From JACDAN01 sp035776735 (GTDB lineage Bacteria; Actinomycetota; Thermoleophilia; Gaiellales; Gaiellaceae), in contig DASSSO010000051.1 of assembly GCA_035776735.1 (NCBI GenBank), forward strand, positions 1 to 9,356: 9,356 nt of DNA, read 5' to 3'. The position numbers were made by a program, and so were the translations under genes. The notes beneath the pieces were generated by a model. That model worked only from the letters and a program-made list of their open reading frames with translations, did no database searches and was not told the origin of the DNA. Each line of letters opens with the position of its first letter. The stretch's first letter is position 1. Shown piece by piece: positions 5,814 through 9,356 of this stretch.

Positions 5814-6316
5814 CCGTGGCCGCCGAACCGCTCCGCGATGCGATCCTCGGCGACGCGCGTGCCGAGGCTCAGCGCGTGCTCGCCCGCGCCGACGAGCAGG
5901 CTACGGCGAAGCTGCGCGACGCGGAGGAGCGCGGCCGCACGCTCGTCGAGCAGGCCCGCGCCGACGGGGTGGCCGCCGCGGGGATCGCGGGCTCCCACGA
6001 GGAGGCGCGCGCCCGGCGTGTCGCGCAGGCCGCCGTCCTCGCCGCGCGGCGGGAGCTCTACGAGGAGCTCACGCGCCGCGCACGGTCTGCGGCGCAGGGT
6101 CTCCGGCAGGAGGCCGGCTACCCGACGCTGCTCGAACGTCTGACCGGTGCAGCGCGCGCGCAGCTCGGCCCGGGGGCCGAGCTCGAAGTCGACCCTCCGG
6201 ACGCCGGCGGTGTCCGGGCGTCGAACGGGGGACGGCACGTCGACTACACGCTGGACGCGTTGGCGGGCCGCTGCCTCGAGCGGCTCGGAGCCGGAGTGGA
6301 AGGGCTCTGGCGGTGA
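5810..6316 (+). CDS. V/A-type ATPase peripheral-stalk subunit E
   Basis: A 168-residue protein, a little shorter than the usual 185-200. The first 100 residues form a long charged helix that starts PLRDAILGDARAEAQRVLA (7-25), the classic opening of subunit E, rich in Ala, Glu and Arg. The C-terminal globular part shows a strand ELEVDP (124-129) and GGVRASNGGRHVDYTLDAL (132-150), matching the family's 'GG-x-x-x-x-x-x-G-x-x-x-x-x-N-(T/S)-L' signature, and a final helix RCLERLGAGV. E pairs with the G/H coiled coil to form the outer stalks bound to the top of the catalytic head. GTG 5810 overlaps the F stop (GTGA) without a clear ribosome site, so translational coupling is likely. Its stop overlaps the subunit A start in the same way. 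Confidence 0.9.
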   Translation: MTVAAEPLRDAILGDARAEAQRVLARADEQATAKLRDAEERGRTLVEQARADGVAAAGIAGSHEEARARRVAQAAVLAARRELYEELTRRARSAAQGLRQEAGYPTLLERLTGAARAQLGPGAELEVDPPDAGGVRASNGGRHVDYTLDALAGRCLERLGAGVEGLWR

Positions 6317-8031
6317 GCGAGGCGACCGTCGTCCGCGTGAACGGCCCCGTCGTCGACGTCGTCGGCTTCGAGGAGGTCGGCATGCTGGAGCTGGTCGAGG
6401 TGGGCGAGCAGCGGCTGCCCGGCGAGGTGATCGCGCTCGACGGTGACCGCGCCACGGTCCAGGTGTACGAGTACACCGGCGGCCTGGGGCCCGGAGGGCC
6501 TGCGACGGCGAGCGGCGCGCCGCTCAGCGCCGAGCTCGGGCCGGGGCTCCTGGGCGGGGTCTTCGACGGCATGCTCCGTCGCCTGGGCGGGGCGGGCGAC
6601 CGGATCGAGGCGGGAGAGCGACTGGAGACGCTCTCCCATGAGCGGCGCTGGGCCTTCGACCCGGAGCCGGGGCTCGTGAAGGCGGGCCCGGGAACGCTGC
6701 TGGGCCGAGTCGCCGAGGCGACGGCGGTCGAGCACCGCGTCGTCGTTCCTCCCGACGTGACCGGCGCGGTCGAATGGCTCGCGCCGGCGGGCGAGTACAC
6801 GGTCGAGGAGCCGATCGCACGCATCGGCGGCACCGACGTCACGCTCGCGCACCGCTGGCCCGTGCGCCGCCCCCGGCCGGTGGCCGCGCGGCTGCCGGCC
6901 TCCGTCCCGCTGACGACGGGACAGCGGGCGCTCGACCTCTTCTTCCCGATCGCGCACGGGAGCACGGCAGCGGTGCCCGGCGGCTTCGGCACCGGCAAGA
7001 CGGTCCTCCTGCAGCAGATCGCCAAGTGGTGCGACGCGGATGTGATCGTGTACGTCGGCTGCGGCGAGCGCGGCAACGAGATGGCGGACGTGCTGCGCGA
7101 GCTCCCCGAGCTGCAGGATCCGCGCACGGGCCGGCCTCTGATGGACCGGACGGTGCTGATCGCCAACACCTCGAACATGCCGGTGCTGGCCCGCGAGGCG
7201 AGCATCCACACGGGCGTCACCGTCGCGGAGTTCTTCCGCGACATGGGCCACGACGTCGTCCTCATCGCCGACTCGACCTCGCGCTGGGCAGAGGCGCTGC
7301 GGGAGGTCGCATCCCGGACCGACCAGCTTCCCGCCGAGGAGGGCTACCCCGCCGGGCTCGCGTCGGCGCTCGCAGCCTTCTACGAGCGCGCGGGCTCGGT
7401 GCGCACGCTCGGCGGTGCCGAGGCGTCCGTCACGGTCCTCGGCGCAGTCTCGCCTCCCGGCGGCGACCTCACCGAGCCGGTCAGCGCGCACACGCGCCGC
7501 TTCACCCGGTGCACGTGGTCGCTCGACCGGGATCTCGCGTACGCCCGTCACTACCCGGCGGTCAGCTGGCGGGAGTCGTTCTCGCGCGACGCCGAGGCGG
7601 TGGCGGGCTGGCACTTCGTCGAGCGCGAGCCGGAGTGGGGCGACCGGCGCGAGCGGGCGCTCACCCTGCTCGCCGAGGCCGACCGGCTAGAGTCGATCGC
7701 GCAGCTGATCGGCGCGGGCTCTCTCCCCGACGCCGAGCGGATCGTCCTGCTCGGCGGCCGCCTGCTGCGCGAGGCCGTCCTCCAGCAGAGCGCGCTGAGC
7801 CGGAACGACGCCTACTGCGAGCCGGCGAAGCAGTCGGCGCTGCTCGCGCTCGTCCTCGACGTCATCGACGCCTGCCGGCAGCTCGTGGACGGCGGCGTGG
7901 CCGCAGCCATGATCGAGGAGGTCGACTTCTCGGCGGTGACACGGGCCCGCGATTCGACGCCGCCGGACGGGGCGAACGAGGTGGCGGGCGTCTTCACGGA
8001 GATCGCTTCGAAGCTGCGAGGGCTGGCATGA
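6313..8031 (+). CDS. atpA: V/A-type ATPase catalytic subunit A
   Basis: A 572-residue protein of full family length. Domains in order: N-terminal beta barrel (ATVVRVNGPVVDV, 4-16), the V-type 'bulge' domain specific to A subunits (about 110-185), nucleotide-binding domain and C-terminal helical bundle. Catalytic motifs are present: P-loop GGFGTGKT (223-230) with K229 and T230, GCGERGNEM (249-257) with catalytic E252, Walker B VVLIADSTSRWAEALRE (315-331) with D320, and AEEGYPAGLASALAAFYERAG (341-361). It therefore should hydrolyse or make ATP, three copies per head. The P-loop reads PGGFGTGKT where most relatives have PGPFGSGKT, a conservative change. The start is GTG 6313 in a GTGA overlap with subunit E, helped by GGAAGGG upstream; the stop overlaps subunit B by ATGA. 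Symbol usage differs between organisms (atpA, ntpA). Confidence 0.98.
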   Translation: MSEATVVRVNGPVVDVVGFEEVGMLELVEVGEQRLPGEVIALDGDRATVQVYEYTGGLGPGGPATASGAPLSAELGPGLLGGVFDGMLRRLGGAGDRIEAGERLETLSHERRWAFDPEPGLVKAGPGTLLGRVAEATAVEHRVVVPPDVTGAVEWLAPAGEYTVEEPIARIGGTDVTLAHRWPVRRPRPVAARLPASVPLTTGQRALDLFFPIAHGSTAAVPGGFGTGKTVLLQQIAKWCDADVIVYVGCGERGNEMADVLRELPELQDPRTGRPLMDRTVLIANTSNMPVLAREASIHTGVTVAEFFRDMGHDVVLIADSTSRWAEALREVASRTDQLPAEEGYPAGLASALAAFYERAGSVRTLGGAEASVTVLGAVSPPGGDLTEPVSAHTRRFTRCTWSLDRDLAYARHYPAVSWRESFSRDAEAVAGWHFVEREPEWGDRRERALTLLAEADRLESIAQLIGAGSLPDAERIVLLGGRLLREAVLQQSALSRNDAYCEPAKQSALLALVLDVIDACRQLVDGGVAAAMIEEVDFSAVTRARDSTPPDGANEVAGVFTEIASKLRGLA

Positions 8032-9356
8032 CGCTGACCGCACCGGTCGAATACACGTCGGTCTCCTCGATCCGCGGGCCGCTGCTCGTCGTGGAGGGCG
8101 TCGAGGGCATCGGCTGGGACGAGGTCGCCGAGGTCCAACTCGACACCGGCGAGCGCCGTCACGGCGTCGTGCTCGACGTCACGCGCGATCTCGCGGTGGT
8201 CGAAGTGTACGAGGGAACCTCCTCGCTCCGCCTCGACGGTCTCCGGGTCGCATTCAGCGGCACGCCGATGCGTGTTCCCGTCGGCGAGGGGTGGCTCGGC
8301 CGCGTCTGCAACGGGCGCGGTGAGCCGCTCGACGGCGGCCCGCCCGTCTTCGGGGACCTCCACCACGACGTCGCCGGCAGCCCGATCAACCCCGCGGCGC
8401 GGGACACCCCCAGCGAGCCGATCCTCACCGGCATCTCGGCGATCGACGGGCTCGCCACGCTCGTTCGCGGCCAGAAGCTGCCGATCTTCTCGATCGGCGG
8501 GCTTCCCCACCTCGAGCTCGCCGCCCAGATCGCCTCCCAGGCGCGGGCCGGCGACGAGCCGTTCGCCGTCGTCTTCGCCGCCGTCGGGATCACGCGGGCC
8601 GACGCGATGGCCGTGCGGGACGCGCTCGAGGAGCGGTCGGGCGCAGGTGACCTCACGCTCTTCCTCAACACCGCCGACGACCCGCTCGTCGAGCGGATCG
8701 TGACGCCGCGGATCGCGCTGACCGTCGCCGAGCATCTCGCGTTCGACCTCGGCCGGCACGTGCTCGTCGTGATCGCGGACGTGACGAGCTACGCGGAGGC
8801 GGTGCGGGAGGTGTCGGCGGCGCGGGGCGAGGTGCCCAGCCGGCGCGGCTATCCGGGATACCTCTACAGCGACCTCGCCTCGCTGTACGAGCGTGCCGGG
8901 CGCATGAAGGGCCGGCCGGGCTCGCTGACCCAGATGCCCGTGCTGACGATGCCCGCCGGCGACATCACGCATCCCGTCCCGGACCTGACCGGCTACATCA
9001 CCGAGGGCCAGCTCCTGCTCTCGCAGGACCTGCACGTGAGCGGCGTCTACCCGCCCTTCGACGCGCTCGGCTCCCTGTCGCGGCTCCAGCGCCTGGGCGC
9101 AGGGCCGGGACGGACACGCGACGACCACCTCGAGATCGCCGCACAGCTCTACGCCGCCGCCGCCGAGGCCCGTCAGATCGCGGACCTGGCCGACGTCGTC
9201 GGCGCGGCAGGGCTCACCGCGCGCGACCGCCGCTTCCTCACGTTCGCCGACGTCTACCTGTCGGGCTTCCTCGCCCAGGGGCGTGACGAGCGCCGCACGC
9301 TCGAGGAGACGCTCGGCCGCGCTTGGCAGGTGGCATCGACCCTCCCGAGGCGGGAG
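8028..9356 (+). CDS. atpB: V/A-type ATPase regulatory (non-catalytic) subunit B, cut at the right edge
   Basis: 443 residues are visible with no stop; the family is about 460-470 long, so only some 20 residues are missing. It opens VEYTSVSSIRGPLLVVEGV (7-25), the usual B start. The nucleotide domain carries SIGGLPHLELAAQIA (155-169), the B-type sequence that stands in place of the P-loop and lacks its GKT, then VVFAAVGITRADA (181-193), VLVVIADVTSYAEAVREVSAAR (245-266) and PSRRGYPGYLYSDLASLYERAGR (270-292). YITEGQLLLSQDLHVSGVYPPFDALGSLSRL (323-353) and a helical C-terminal part complete it. B alternates with A in the head and contributes to the active site without hydrolysing ATP. The start overlaps the A stop by ATGA. 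Subunit D, the shaft, is expected just downstream. Confidence 0.97.
   Translation, partial: MTLTAPVEYTSVSSIRGPLLVVEGVEGIGWDEVAEVQLDTGERRHGVVLDVTRDLAVVEVYEGTSSLRLDGLRVAFSGTPMRVPVGEGWLGRVCNGRGEPLDGGPPVFGDLHHDVAGSPINPAARDTPSEPILTGISAIDGLATLVRGQKLPIFSIGGLPHLELAAQIASQARAGDEPFAVVFAAVGITRADAMAVRDALEERSGAGDLTLFLNTADDPLVERIVTPRIALTVAEHLAFDLGRHVLVVIADVTSYAEAVREVSAARGEVPSRRGYPGYLYSDLASLYERAGRMKGRPGSLTQMPVLTMPAGDITHPVPDLTGYITEGQLLLSQDLHVSGVYPPFDALGSLSRLQRLGAGPGRTRDDHLEIAAQLYAAAAEARQIADLADVVGAAGLTARDRRFLTFADVYLSGFLAQGRDERRTLEETLGRAWQVASTLPRRE

Noticed and set aside
6069..7614. Long minus-strand open frames across subunits E and A
   Set aside because: Antisense to strongly conserved catalytic motifs; composition is typical of shadow frames.
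7812..9128. 438-residue open frame on the minus strand across subunits A and B
   Set aside because: The plus strand encodes clear A and B proteins here. The antisense product is low-complexity and resembles no family.

Overview
This is a very GC-rich bacterial window with all genes on the plus strand. It carries the end of a cytochrome bd oxidase operon, then a TetR-type regulator fused by gene overlap to a V/A-type (rotary) ATPase operon. The codon bias (almost every third base G or C, lysine-poor proteins) and the combination of a TetR regulator, bd oxidase and V-type ATPase suggest a high-GC actinobacterial lineage such as Thermoleophilia. That assignment is inference; nothing in the window proves it.

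Layout. Bases 2-214 are the C-terminal end of cydA. Bases 214-1257 are cydB, and 1254-1442 encode a 62-residue two-helix membrane protein that closes the cyd unit. Bases 1443-1835 are a 393-base gap. It holds a perfect 12-bp hairpin (probable terminator), a stretch with short direct repeats and possible RNA structure, and an 18-bp TGAGTGA/TCACTCA palindrome just before the TetR gene. The second operon runs without a spare base from 1836 to the right edge: tetR, then V-ATPase subunits G/H, C, I (a), K (c ring), F, E, A and B. B is cut by the window edge. Every junction overlaps (mostly ATGA or GTGA), so the regulator and pump subunits should be made from one mRNA with coupled translation.

How the genes work together. 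A and B form the catalytic head; A keeps the P-loop lysine and catalytic glutamate, B does not. E and G/H form the peripheral stalks. C and F belong to the central rotor (subunit D would be expected just downstream). K forms the ion-carrying ring and I the stator with the essential arginine. Residues around the ring glutamate look proton-type rather than sodium-type. The palindrome suggests that the TetR protein represses its own gene and, through it, the whole ATPase. Its ligand cannot be read from the sequence.

The most unusual points are the co-transcribed TetR regulator with its operator, a subunit F that ends where its C-terminal rotor-binding helix should begin, a subunit I with a much shortened cytoplasmic arm, a ring subunit with an extra N-terminal membrane helix, and a gene order in which C directly follows G/H and F precedes E. 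I found no wholly novel system. This looks like a compact, specially regulated variant of a known machine.
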